The notes under the pieces were generated by a model that was not told where the DNA came from, ran no database searches, and saw only the letters and a program-made list of their open reading frames with translations. Shown here piece after piece: positions 52,179-60,484 of a stretch of DNA of 64,000 bases; the first letter of the stretch is position 1; the number at the start of each line of letters is the position of its first letter. Location of the stretch: contig NZ_JBBHJW010000003.1 of NCBI RefSeq assembly GCF_037482845.1, positions 1 through 64,000 of the forward strand, read 5' to 3'. The DNA comes from Paucibacter_B soli. GTDB lineage: Bacteria; Pseudomonadota; Gammaproteobacteria; Burkholderiales; Burkholderiaceae_C. Both the position numbers and the translations under genes were made by a program.

Positions 52179-53132
52179 TCAGTCCTGCTCGGCCAGCGGC
52201 AGCGGAACGCGTTTGCTGCCGGCCCGCTCGGCAAGCGCATCGCGCGCATTGGCGGCGGCCAGGCCCTTGAAGTGGGCCCAGTCGCCAAAGCCTTCGGTGA
52301 CGGCCTTGAGCACCTGCGCTTCGGCCTCGCTGCCGCGCAGGCCCTGGCTCCAGGCACGGTCGGCCAGCTCGCGCAAGGTCGCCAGGTAGGCGCGGAACTC
52401 GTTCACATCGGCGCTGCCGCCGACCTCGCCATGGCCGGGCACGAAACGCGTCGTCCCGGCACGGTCGCGCGTGAGGCGCTCCAAGGTCGCGACCCAGTCA
52501 CCGGTGCGCGCATCCACCAGGTTGGGAATGGCGTGCCGCCAGAATAGGTCACCCGCAAACACCACCTGCGCATCCGGTACCGATACCACGGTGTCGCCGC
52601 CGGTATGCCCGGGGTAGTGGCGCAGCAGCAGCTTGCGGCCACCTAGCTGCAGCTCCAGCGCCTGCGTGTAGCTCAGCTGTGGCTCGGGCAGGGCCGCAAT
52701 CAGCGCTGCCCCGGGGCTGCCGGGCTTGGCCCGCTCGCCCATCAGGCGCTGGTTCTCGCTGTGCTGCCAGCCCGCCACATGGCGCTGCGAGACGATCAGG
52801 GCCCCTTCAGCGGCCAGCACCGCATTGCCGGCCACATGGTCAATATGGTGGTGGGTGTTGACCACATAGCGCAGCGGCAGCTTGCTGAGCTTGCGCACCT
52901 CGGCCAGCAGGGCCCGCGTGGCCTCGGGGCGGTAGAAGCTGTCGACGATGGCGATCGCCTCGCTGCCGATGATGACGCCGGCATTCGCGCCCGCGCGCCC
53001 ACCCTGGTCGATGGCGGCATACACGCCCGGAGCGAGTGGCTCCAGCTTGAAAGAAGCAAGGGCAGCCGGCGGCTCCTGCGCGTGAGCAAGCATGCCCACC
53101 CATGCCAGGCCCAGCAGCCAGCTTGCCTTCAT
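52179..53132 (-). CDS. MBL-fold metallohydrolase, exported
   Basis: A 317-residue protein with signal peptide MKASWLLGLAWVGMLAHAQE. The metallo-beta-lactamase core includes AGVIIGSEAIAIVDSFYRP, the zinc motif NTHHHIDHVAGNAV (~90-103), HYPGHTGGDTVV, VFAGDLF and VPGHGEVGG. It resembles SoxH/quinoprotein-associated hydrolases, but I cannot assign a substrate. It is the last gene of the long minus-strand run and overlaps the ferredoxin stop by 4 bp. Confidence 0.85.
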   Translation of the reverse strand: MKASWLLGLAWVGMLAHAQEPPAALASFKLEPLAPGVYAAIDQGGRAGANAGVIIGSEAIAIVDSFYRPEATRALLAEVRKLSKLPLRYVVNTHHHIDHVAGNAVLAAEGALIVSQRHVAGWQHSENQRLMGERAKPGSPGAALIAALPEPQLSYTQALELQLGGRKLLLRHYPGHTGGDTVVSVPDAQVVFAGDLFWRHAIPNLVDARTGDWVATLERLTRDRAGTTRFVPGHGEVGGSADVNEFRAYLATLRELADRAWSQGLRGSEAEAQVLKAVTEGFGDWAHFKGLAAANARDALAERAGSKRVPLPLAEQD

Positions 53133-53383
53133 GCGCTGACGGCAGTCAGCCGCAGATACTTCTGCATCAGGGTTTCGCGGCTCTCCACATGGGCCGGGTT
53201 CACCGGGATGCAGGCCACCGGGCAGAGCTGCACGCATTGCGGCTCATCGAAATGGCCCACGCATTCGGTGCATTTGTCCGGCGCGATCTGGTAGAACTCC
53301 TCGCCCATCGAGATCGCCTGGTTGGGGCATTCCGGCTCGCAGACATCGCAGTTGATGCATTCGTCGGTAATCATCAAAGCCAT
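53129..53383 (-). CDS. YfhL-type 2[4Fe-4S] ferredoxin
   Basis: An 84-residue ferredoxin. Cluster ligands are Cys9, 12, 15 and 19 (CINCDVCEPECP) and Cys38, 41, 50 and 54 (CTECVGHFDEPQCVQLCP). The longer 8-residue gap in the second set is typical of the YfhL/Alvin type with very low-potential clusters. GGAG precedes the ATG. It lies 4 bp after coaD, a common neighbourhood in proteobacteria. Confidence 0.92.
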   Translation of the reverse strand: MALMITDECINCDVCEPECPNQAISMGEEFYQIAPDKCTECVGHFDEPQCVQLCPVACIPVNPAHVESRETLMQKYLRLTAVSA

Positions 53384-53387
53384 GGTG

Positions 53388-53894
53388 CTACTCCGGTCGG
53401 CCCTTGCTGATGCGCTCCTGCAGGCGCTCGCGCACCGAGGGTGACACGAACTGGGAGACATCACCGCCCAAGGTGGCAATCTCGCGCACAAAGGTGCCTG
53501 AGATGAACTGGTACTGGTCGCTGGGCGTGAGGAACACGGTCTCGACCTCGGGCATGAGCTTGCGGTTCATGCCGGCCATCTGGAATTCGTACTCGAAGTC
53601 GCTCACCGCGCGCAGGCCGCGCACCACCACCTTGCCGCCATGCTGGACCACGAAGTCGCGCAGCAGGCCGCGGAAGGGAATCACCTCCACATTCGGGTAC
53701 TTGGCGGCGAGTTCCTTGGCGATCTCCAAGCGCTCCTCGATGCTGAACATGGTGCGCTTGTGATGGCCGGCCGCCACCGCAATGATGAGCCGCTCGAACA
53801 GCCGGCTGGCGCGGCGCATCAGGTCCTCATGGCCCAGGGTCATGGGATCGAAGGTGCCGGGATAGACGGCGGTGAGGACGGTCACGGAGGTCAT
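53388..53894 (-). CDS. coaD: Phosphopantetheine adenylyltransferase
   Basis: A 168-residue nucleotidyltransferase of coenzyme A synthesis. It has AVYPGTFDPMTLGHEDLMRR (nucleotide-binding HxGH-type motif GHED), VRGLRAVSDFEYEFQMAGMN and FISGTFVREIATLGGDVSQF. It lies 8 bp downstream of rsmD, the usual partner. Confidence 0.95.
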   Translation of the reverse strand: MTSVTVLTAVYPGTFDPMTLGHEDLMRRASRLFERLIIAVAAGHHKRTMFSIEERLEIAKELAAKYPNVEVIPFRGLLRDFVVQHGGKVVVRGLRAVSDFEYEFQMAGMNRKLMPEVETVFLTPSDQYQFISGTFVREIATLGGDVSQFVSPSVRERLQERISKGRPE

Positions 53895-53902
53895 GGGAAG
53901 GA

Positions 53903-54550
53903 TTATCCCTTGCGGCGAAACAGGGCGTAGTGCACCGCGCCGGCACGCCCCTCGCGCCAGGGCTCAAGTCCCAGTTCGGGCGGCGCGACGACGGCCTCGG
54001 CCGACTCGACATAGACAAAACCGCCTGGCACCAGCAGCGGCGCGGCAGCGCGCAGCGCCGGCTCGCCCAGGCCCTGCTGAAACGGTGGATCCAGCAGCAC
54101 CAGCTCGAAGCGGCCGGGGGCCGAGCGCCCCATCCAGCTCAGCGCGTCGCTGCATTCCACGCGCAGGCGCGCCTCGGCCTTGAGGCGGGCGCGGCTGGCG
54201 TTGAGGCTCTTGGCCAGCTCGGCATCGCGCTCCAGCAGCAGCACATCGGCGGCGCCGCGCGAGGCCGCCTCGAAGCCCAAGGCGCCGCTGCCGGCAAAGG
54301 CATCCAGCACGCGCCAGCCGCTCATGTCCTGGCCCAGCCAGTTGAACAAGGTCTCGCGCACGCGGTCGGGCGTGGGGCGCAGGCCGGGCTTGTCGGCCAC
54401 CGGCAGCTTGGAGCGCTTCCAGTCGCCGCCGATGATGCGCACCTCGCGCGGTGCGTTGCGCGGCGCGCCCGGGGCTGTGGCCTTCGGCGGTTTCTTGCGC
54501 GGCTCCTCGGCGTGGGGAGAATCAAAAATGCGTTGGTGCTTGGCTCTCAC
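53903..54550 (-). CDS. rsmD: 16S rRNA (guanine966-N2)-methyltransferase RsmD
   Basis: A 215-residue methyltransferase with a basic N-terminal tail (PRKKPPKATAPGAP). It has the family start VRIIGGDWKRSKLPV, RPTPDRVRETLFNWL, SAM motif VLDAFAGSGALGFEA and catalytic LVLLDPPFQQGL. The GTG start overlaps the hisF stop (GTGA), so it is translationally coupled to the histidine operon. Confidence 0.93.
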   Translation of the reverse strand: MRAKHQRIFDSPHAEEPRKKPPKATAPGAPRNAPREVRIIGGDWKRSKLPVADKPGLRPTPDRVRETLFNWLGQDMSGWRVLDAFAGSGALGFEAASRGAADVLLLERDAELAKSLNASRARLKAEARLRVECSDALSWMGRSAPGRFELVLLDPPFQQGLGEPALRAAAPLLVPGGFVYVESAEAVVAPPELGLEPWREGRAGAVHYALFRRKG

Positions 54551-55326
54551 AGCCGGACCTCGATGCCGCGCGACGCCATCAAGGCCTTGGCCTCGCCGAC
54601 GCTGTGCTGGCCGTAATGAAAAATGCTGGCCGCCAGCACCGCATCGGCCCCGCCGATCTGGATGCCGTCGACCAGATGCTCCAGCGTGCCCACGCCGCCG
54701 GAGGCGATCACCGGCACGCTCACCGCGTCGCTGACGGCGCGGGTGAGTTCAAGGTCGAAGCCGGACTTGGTGCCGTCGCGGTCCATGCTGGTAAGCAGGA
54801 TCTCGCCGGCGCCGTACTCGGCCATCTGGCGCGCCCAGGCCACCGCGTCCAGGCCCATGTTCTTGCGCCCGCCGTGGGTGTAGACATCCCAGCCCTCGCC
54901 GCGCGCGGCGATCTCGTCGCCCTGGCGGCGCTTGGCGTCGATGGCCACGACGATGCACTGCGCGCCGTATTTCTCGCTGGCCTCGCGTATCACCGCCGGC
55001 CGTGCCACCGCCGCCGAGTTGAAGCTGACCTTGTCGGCGCCGGCGTTGAGCAGGCGCCGCACGTCGGCCACCTCGCGCACGCCGCCGCCCACCGTCAGCG
55101 GGATGAAGACTTGCGAGGCCACCGCCTCGATGATGTGCAGGATCAGGTCGCGGCCATCGCTGGTCGCGGTGATGTCGAGAAAGGTGAGCTCGTCGGCACC
55201 CTGCTCGTTGTAGCGCGCGGCGATTTCCACCGGATCACCGGCATCACGCAGTTCCAGGAAGTTGACGCCCTTGACGACGCGGCCACCGGTGACGTCCAAG
55301 CAGGGGATGATGCGTTTGGCCAGCAT
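54547..55326 (-). CDS. hisF: Imidazole glycerol phosphate synthase, cyclase subunit
   Basis: A 259-residue (beta/alpha)8 barrel that with HisH makes imidazole glycerol phosphate and AICAR. It has catalytic Asp in IIPCLDVTGGRVVKG, second Asp in IVVAIDAKRR, and phosphate loops VGGGVREVADV and IASGGVGTLEHL. The ATG at 55326 is the family start; the GTG one codon upstream overlaps the hisA stop. hisI and hisE do not follow it. Confidence 0.96.
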   Translation of the reverse strand: MLAKRIIPCLDVTGGRVVKGVNFLELRDAGDPVEIAARYNEQGADELTFLDITATSDGRDLILHIIEAVASQVFIPLTVGGGVREVADVRRLLNAGADKVSFNSAAVARPAVIREASEKYGAQCIVVAIDAKRRQGDEIAARGEGWDVYTHGGRKNMGLDAVAWARQMAEYGAGEILLTSMDRDGTKSGFDLELTRAVSDAVSVPVIASGGVGTLEHLVDGIQIGGADAVLAASIFHYGQHSVGEAKALMASRGIEVRL

Positions 55327-56072
55327 CACGGCTGCTCCGCCAGCTCGTCGGCACGAGCCTGGGCGGCAGCAAGGTCCAGATCACCGGTGTAGATCGCGCG
55401 TCCGCAGATCACGCCCTCGACGCCGAAGCTCTCCACCGCGCACAGCGCCTCGATATCCTGCATATTCGACAGGCCGCCCGAGGCAATCACCGGAATCGTC
55501 AGCGCCTGCGCGAGCTTCACGGTGGCGTCGATATTGATGCCGCTGAGCATGCCGTCGCGGCCGATGTCGGTATAGATCACGCCCTCGACGCCATAGTCCT
55601 CGAACTTCTTGGCCAGGTCCACCACCTCGTGGCCGGTCAGCTTGCTCCAGCCATCGGTGGCCACCTTGCCGTCCTTGGCGTCCAGGCCCACGATGATGTG
55701 GCCGCCGAAGGCCGAGCAGGCGTCCTTCAGAAAGCCCGGGCTCTTCACCGCGGCCGTGCCGATGATGATGTAGGAGATGCCCGCGTCGAGGTAGCGCTCG
55801 ATGGTGTCGAGGTCGCGGATGCCGCCACCGAGCTGCACCGGAATCTCGTCACCGACTTCGCGCAGGATGGACTTGATGGCCGCTTCATTGACGGGTTTGC
55901 CCGCGAAGGCGCCGTTCAGGTCCACCAGGTGCAGACGGCGCGCGCCGGCGTCCAGCCAGCGGCGCGCCATCGCGGCGGGGTCTTCACCAAAGGTGGTGGA
56001 GGCATTCATGTCGCCCTGTTGAAGGCGGACACAGCGACCGTCTTTCAGGTCAATCGCAGGAATCAGCAGCAT
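55326..56072 (-). CDS. hisA: ProFAR isomerase
   Basis: A 248-residue barrel enzyme of histidine synthesis. It has LLIPAIDLKDGRCVRLQQGD with catalytic Asp, VQLGGGIRDLDTIERYL, VGLDAKDGKVATDGW and VIASGGLSNMQDI. It lies between hisH and hisF; 75 bp separate it from hisH. Confidence 0.96.
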   Translation of the reverse strand: MLLIPAIDLKDGRCVRLQQGDMNASTTFGEDPAAMARRWLDAGARRLHLVDLNGAFAGKPVNEAAIKSILREVGDEIPVQLGGGIRDLDTIERYLDAGISYIIIGTAAVKSPGFLKDACSAFGGHIIVGLDAKDGKVATDGWSKLTGHEVVDLAKKFEDYGVEGVIYTDIGRDGMLSGINIDATVKLAQALTIPVIASGGLSNMQDIEALCAVESFGVEGVICGRAIYTGDLDLAAAQARADELAEQP

Positions 56073-56147
56073 GGCCGAGTTGCAGGTGGTGGTGGAAAAG
56101 GATTGGGGAGAGGAGAAAGAAACGGGCCGCCGAGGACGAGGCTGTCC

Positions 56148-56795
56148 TCAAGGCTTCCAGTGCAGGAAGTTGCGATACAGGGCGAGCCCCAGCGCGGCAC
56201 TTTTCTCGGGATGGAATTGGGTGGCAAAAATATTATCCCGGGCCACCGCGCAGGTAAAGCGCAAGCAGTAATCGGTCTCGCCGGCGCTGTGGCGGGCATC
56301 CGACGGTTGCGCGTAGTAGCTGTGCACGAAGTAGTACCAGGATTCGTCGGGCACGCCGGCCCAGATCGGATGCGGCTGGCTCTGGCGGACGCGGTTCCAG
56401 CCCATCTGCGGCACCTTGTAGCGGCTGCCATCGGGTTGCAAGCGACCTTCCAGCTGGAAACGCTTGACGCGCCCGGGGATCAGGCCCAGGCCCGGCGTGT
56501 CCTGCTCCTCGCTGTGGTCCAGCAGCATCTGCATGCCCACGCACACGCCCATCAGCGGCTTGTGGGCGGCGGCATGCAGCACCGCCTCCTTGAGGCCGGA
56601 GTCCTGCAGCTCGCGCATGCAGTCGCGCATCGCGCCCTGGCCCGGCAGCACCACGCGTTCGGCGGCATAGACCTCGTCGGGATTGGCGGTGATCAGCACG
56701 GCCAGGCCCGAGTCCTGCGCGACATGCTGCACCGCCTGCGAGACCGAGCGCAGATTGCCCATGCCGTAATCGACGACAGCGACTGTGCGTGTCAT
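56148..56795 (-). CDS. hisH: Imidazole glycerol phosphate synthase, glutaminase subunit
   Basis: A 215-residue glutaminase partner of HisF. It has VAVVDYGMGNLRSVSQAV, LPGQGAMRDCM, nucleophile Cys in PLMGVCVGMQMLLD, and the His-Glu pair in FATQFHPEKSAALG. It starts 1 bp from the hisB stop. Confidence 0.96.
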   Translation of the reverse strand: MTRTVAVVDYGMGNLRSVSQAVQHVAQDSGLAVLITANPDEVYAAERVVLPGQGAMRDCMRELQDSGLKEAVLHAAAHKPLMGVCVGMQMLLDHSEEQDTPGLGLIPGRVKRFQLEGRLQPDGSRYKVPQMGWNRVRQSQPHPIWAGVPDESWYYFVHSYYAQPSDARHSAGETDYCLRFTCAVARDNIFATQFHPEKSAALGLALYRNFLHWKP

Positions 56796-56796
56796 C

Positions 56797-57387
56797 TCAG
56801 AGGCTTCCCTTGGTGGACGGAATCACGCCGGCCGAACGGGGGTCCAGCGTGGCGGCCATGCGCAGCGCGCGGCCGAAGGCCTTGAACATGGTTTCGCATT
56901 GGTGATGCGCATTGTGGCCCTTGAGGTTGTCCACATGCAGGCTCACCAGGGCATGGTTCACGAAACCCTGGAAAAACTCGTAGGTCAGCTGGGTGTCGAA
57001 GGCGCCGATCGCGCCGGCCGTGAACTTAACGTCCATCTCCAGGCCAGGACGGCCGGAGAAGTCGATCACCACGCGCGAGAGCGCCTCGTCCAGCGGCACA
57101 TAACTGTGGCCGTAGCGGGTGATGCCCTTCTTGTCGCCGATCGCCTGAGCAACGGCCAGGCCCAGCGTGATGCCGACGTCCTCCACCGTGTGGTGGCCGT
57201 CGATGTGCAGATCGCCATGGGCCTCGACCTCCAGATCGATCAGGCCATGGCGTGCGATCTGGTCCAGCATATGGTCGAAGAAGCCGATGCCGGTGGCGAG
57301 CTTGGCCTCGCCGCTGCCGTCCAGGTCGACGCGCACGCGAATCTGGGTTTCCTTGGTATTGCGGGTGACTTCAGCGACGCGAGTCAT
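56797..57387 (-). CDS. hisB: Imidazoleglycerol-phosphate dehydratase (monofunctional)
   Basis: A 196-residue enzyme with only the dehydratase domain. It has GIGFFDHMLDQIARHG, DLHIDGHHTVEDVGI (metal-binding His), and the repeat motif FFQGFVNHALVSLHV with HNAHHQCETMFKAFGRAL. The histidinol-phosphatase domain of enteric HisB is absent and must be supplied elsewhere. The ATG overlaps the hisC stop. Confidence 0.96.
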   Translation of the reverse strand: MTRVAEVTRNTKETQIRVRVDLDGSGEAKLATGIGFFDHMLDQIARHGLIDLEVEAHGDLHIDGHHTVEDVGITLGLAVAQAIGDKKGITRYGHSYVPLDEALSRVVIDFSGRPGLEMDVKFTAGAIGAFDTQLTYEFFQGFVNHALVSLHVDNLKGHNAHHQCETMFKAFGRALRMAATLDPRSAGVIPSTKGSL

Positions 57388-58463
57388 GACAGGCTTTCCT
57401 TCAAGGCGGCCAGCATGGCCGCATTTTCGTCTGGGGTTCCGATGGTGATGCGCAGGCAGTTGGCCAGCAGCGGGTGCATGGCCGAGACGTTCTTGATCAG
57501 CACGCCGCGTGCCTTCATGGCCTCGAAGGTCTTGGCCGCATCGGCCACGCGTGCCAGCAGCATATTGCCCTGGCTGGGATAGGGGCGCACGCCCGGCAGG
57601 GCCTGCAGCGCCGCCAGCACGCGCTCGCGCTCGGCACGCAGGGCGCGGGCCTGCTCGGCATAGACCTCGGCATGCTCCAGCGCGAACAGGCCGGCCTCGG
57701 CGTTCAGCACGCTCACATTGAAGGGCGGGCGCAGCTTCTCGATCTCGTTCACCAGCGCCGCGGCACCGATCAGGTAGCCGATGCGCACCCCGGCCAGGCC
57801 GAACTTGCTCATGGTGCGCATCACCAGCACCTTGGGGAATTCGCGCAGCAGGGCCATGCCGTCGCGCTGGGCAAAGGGCTGGTAGGCCTCATCCAGCACC
57901 ACCAGGCCGGGGGCGGCCTCGATGATGCGGCGGATCGCGCCCTCGTCCCACTGGTTGCCGGTCGGGTTGTTGGGATAGGCCAGGTAGATCAGTGCGGGCT
58001 GGTGCTGGCGAATCGCCGCCAGCATCGCGGCCTCGTCAAGCTCGAAGTCGGCGTCCAGCAGCACGCCGACAAACTTCAGCCCCTGATAACGCGCCGAGAT
58101 CTCGTACATCACGAAGCTGGGCAGCGGCGCCAGCACCACCGCGCCGGGCCGGCTTACCGCCATGCTGAGCAGGCCGATCAGCTCGTCGGAGCCATTGCCC
58201 AGCGTGATGGCGCAGCCCGCGGGCATGTCGGCGTGCGCCGCCAGCGCGGTGGCCAGGTCGCGCGTGCGTTCGGCCGGGTAGCGGTTGATCGCCACCGCGC
58301 CCAGGCGCCGGCCCAGCTCGGTCTGCAGGGACTCGGGCAGGCGGTAGGGGTTCTCCATCACGTCCAGCTTCACCAGGCCGGCGGCGCTTTGCACCGGGTA
58401 GGCCTTGGTGGCGCGCAGGTCCTCGCGCAGGCAGTTCAGGGCAGAGGTCAGTTCGTCGCTCAT
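57384..58463 (-). CDS. hisC: Histidinol-phosphate aminotransferase
   Basis: A 359-residue PLP enzyme. It has KLDVMENPYRLPESL, YLAYPNNPTGNQWDEGAIRR, VVLDEAYQPFAQ and PLP Lys in VMRTMSKFGLAGVRIGY (~219). In this operon it comes after a toxin-antitoxin pair and starts 4 bp after the PIN-domain stop. Confidence 0.95.
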   Translation of the reverse strand: MSDELTSALNCLREDLRATKAYPVQSAAGLVKLDVMENPYRLPESLQTELGRRLGAVAINRYPAERTRDLATALAAHADMPAGCAITLGNGSDELIGLLSMAVSRPGAVVLAPLPSFVMYEISARYQGLKFVGVLLDADFELDEAAMLAAIRQHQPALIYLAYPNNPTGNQWDEGAIRRIIEAAPGLVVLDEAYQPFAQRDGMALLREFPKVLVMRTMSKFGLAGVRIGYLIGAAALVNEIEKLRPPFNVSVLNAEAGLFALEHAEVYAEQARALRAERERVLAALQALPGVRPYPSQGNMLLARVADAAKTFEAMKARGVLIKNVSAMHPLLANCLRITIGTPDENAAMLAALKESLS

Positions 58464-58467
58464 GGGC

Positions 58468-58908
58468 TCAGGCCGTCAGCAGCTCGGGGCCGCATTGCAG
58501 GGGGTTGATGACGCGCACGCTGTCGAACTGCGCCTCGTGCGGCAGTTCCAGGCTCAGCAGCAGCTCGCAGCCCTGGGCCTTGGCGGCGGCCACGACCAGG
58601 GCGTCCAGATAGGCCAGGCCAAAGCGGCTTTCGATTGACCAGGCGCTCTCCACCGTGGCATGGTCCACGGCCCAGGGGTTCCAGCGCTGGTAGCGGCGCA
58701 CCTCGGCGCGCGCGTCGCCGTTGGGCATGGCGGGTTCGATGCGGGTGGTGACGAGGCGGTAGAAATCGTTCAGCACCTGGGTCGAGACGCGCCCCAGGCG
58801 CTGCTGCCACAGCAGCCTGAGCCAGGCCATGGCCTGCTCGCGCCTGCTTTCGTGGGCGCCGTCTTCGCTCAGGATCAGCACCGAGGTATCCACGAATACC
58901 GGGCTCAC
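58468..58908 (-). CDS. PIN-domain VapC-like ribonuclease toxin
   Basis: A 146-residue PIN protein. The first acid is Asp7 (VFVDTSVLIL), the second region is VSTQVLNDFY where Asp48 replaces the usual Glu, the third is YLDALVVAAAKAQGC (Asp102), and the last is LLSLELPHEAQ where the usual SED appears as SLE (Glu121). The conservative swaps may alter but need not abolish metal binding. It starts with GTG overlapping the stop of the antitoxin-like gene. Confidence 0.83.
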   Translation of the reverse strand: MSPVFVDTSVLILSEDGAHESRREQAMAWLRLLWQQRLGRVSTQVLNDFYRLVTTRIEPAMPNGDARAEVRRYQRWNPWAVDHATVESAWSIESRFGLAYLDALVVAAAKAQGCELLLSLELPHEAQFDSVRVINPLQCGPELLTA

Positions 58909-59123
58909 TTGCTGCCCCGCTTGGGATAGACCTTGCCCGCCGAGGCCCAGGCGCGCTCGCGGTGCAGCCAGTCCTGCATGGCGCGCTCGTAGGCGTCGTC
59001 GTGCCGCATCTTCTCGGCCAGCAGCTCACCCACCAGGCGCGAGACGCTGGTATTGCGCCGCGCGGCCTCCAGCCGGGCCCATTCGGCCACGCTGTCTTCC
59101 ATCGTGACGGTGACGTTCTTCAT
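58905..59123 (-). CDS. Ribbon-helix-helix VapB-like antitoxin
   Basis: A 72-residue protein. The N-terminal part (MKNVTVTMEDSVAEWARLEA, then RRNTSVSRLVGELLAEKMR) fits an RHH/CopG DNA-binding domain. The C-terminal charged tail (YERAMQDWLHRERAW) would bind and block the PIN protein. Two tandem palindromes lie immediately upstream (59135-59166). Confidence 0.82.
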   Translation of the reverse strand: MKNVTVTMEDSVAEWARLEAARRNTSVSRLVGELLAEKMRHDDAYERAMQDWLHRERAWASAGKVYPKRGSK

Positions 59124-59134
59124 GAGCGCGATGG

Positions 59135-59166
59135 TACACGAAGTTCGTGTAACACGAACTTCGTGT
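59135..59166. promoter_or_regulatory. Double palindromic operator of the vapBC-like pair
   Basis: TACACGAAGTTCGTGTA (59135-59151) and ACACGAACTTCGTGT (59152-59166) are two adjacent near-perfect palindromes that are reverse complements of each other. The right end touches the hisD stop codon, the left end is 11 bp from the antitoxin ATG. This is the expected form for autoregulation by an RHH antitoxin-toxin complex. Confidence 0.8.
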
Positions 59167-60479
59167 CAGCGCTTCAGTCTCAGCTCGGCCGCGCGCGCGT
59201 GGCCCTGCAGGCCCTCGCCATAGGCCAGCTCGGCGGCGATCGGGCCCAGCTTCTGTGCCCCCGCCTCGCTCACCTCGATCAGGCTGGAACGCTTCTGGAA
59301 ATCGTAGACGCCCAGCGGCGAGGAAAAACGCGCCGTGCCCGAGGTCGGCAGCACATGGTTCGGGCCAGCACAGTAGTCACCCAGCGATTCGCTGGTGTAG
59401 GCGCCCAGGAAGATCGCGCCGGCGTGGCGCAGCAGCGGCTCCCAGCGATGGGGGTCAAGACTTGACACCTCCAGATGCTCGGGCGCGATGCGGTTGCTGA
59501 TCTCACAGGCCTCGTCCATCGAACGCGTCTGTATCAGCGCGCCGCGCCCTTCCAGCGAGGCGCGGATCACAGCTTCGCGCGGCATGGTCGGCAATAGTCG
59601 TTCGATCGATGCCCTCACCTCTTCGATATAGGCGGCGTCGGGGCTGAGCAGGATGCTCTGCGCCAGCTCGTCATGCTCGGCCTGGCTGAACAGATCCATC
59701 GCCACCCAGTCGGGCGGGGTGCTGCCATCGGCCAGCACCAGGATCTCGCTGGGGCCGGCGATCATGTCGATGCCCACCTGGCCGAACACATGCTTCTTGG
59801 CGCTGGCCACATAGGCGTTGCCGGGGCCGGTGATCTTGTCCACGCGCGGCACCGTGGCCGTGCCATAGGCCAACGCCGCGACCGCCTGCGCGCCGCCGAT
59901 GCAGAAGGCGCGGTGCACGCCGGCCACATAGGCGGCGGCCAGCACCAGCGGGTTCTTCTCGCCCCGGGGCGTGGGCACCACCATGACGATCTCGGGCACA
60001 CCCGCCACCTGGGCCGGTATGGCATTCATGAGCACGCTGCTCGGGTAGGCGGCCTTGCCGCCCGGCACGTAGATGCCCACGCGGTCCAGCGGGGTCACTT
60101 TTTGCCCCAGCAGCGTGCCGTCCTCGTCACGGTAGCTCCAGCTGCGGCCGCAGGCCTCCAGCTGGCGCTCGTGGTAGCTGCGCACCCGGGCGGCGGCGGC
60201 CGTCAGAGCCTCGCGCTGGGCCGGACTGATGGCGTCGAACGCGGCCTTCAGTTCCTCACGCGTCAGTTCCAGCGCGTTCAGGCCGTCGGCATTCAGCTGA
60301 TCAAAGCGGGCCGTGTATTCCAGCACCGCGGCGTCGCCACGGGCGCGCACATCGGCCAGGATCTCGGCCACGCGGCCCTCGATGGCGGCGTCGGTCTCGG
60401 CCGACCAGTGCAGCACGCGCTGGAACTCGGCCTCGAAGTCGGCGGCGGCGGTGTTGAGTTGGCGAAGCTTGAGCGTCAT
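59166..60479 (-). CDS. hisD: Histidinol dehydrogenase
   Basis: A 437-residue zinc enzyme for the last two steps of histidine synthesis. It has VGIYVPGGKAAYPSSVLMNA, IGGAQAVAALAYGT, GPGNAYVASAKKHVFGQVGI, and the zinc/catalytic region AEHDELAQSILLS with APEHLEVSS. A recurring-motif variant (59451-59469) lies in the codons for VSSLDP, using rare TCA AGT CTT. The stop lies in the vapB operator. Confidence 0.96.
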   Translation of the reverse strand: MTLKLRQLNTAAADFEAEFQRVLHWSAETDAAIEGRVAEILADVRARGDAAVLEYTARFDQLNADGLNALELTREELKAAFDAISPAQREALTAAAARVRSYHERQLEACGRSWSYRDEDGTLLGQKVTPLDRVGIYVPGGKAAYPSSVLMNAIPAQVAGVPEIVMVVPTPRGEKNPLVLAAAYVAGVHRAFCIGGAQAVAALAYGTATVPRVDKITGPGNAYVASAKKHVFGQVGIDMIAGPSEILVLADGSTPPDWVAMDLFSQAEHDELAQSILLSPDAAYIEEVRASIERLLPTMPREAVIRASLEGRGALIQTRSMDEACEISNRIAPEHLEVSSLDPHRWEPLLRHAGAIFLGAYTSESLGDYCAGPNHVLPTSGTARFSSPLGVYDFQKRSSLIEVSEAGAQKLGPIAAELAYGEGLQGHARAAELRLKR

Positions 60480-60484
60480 GGTGA

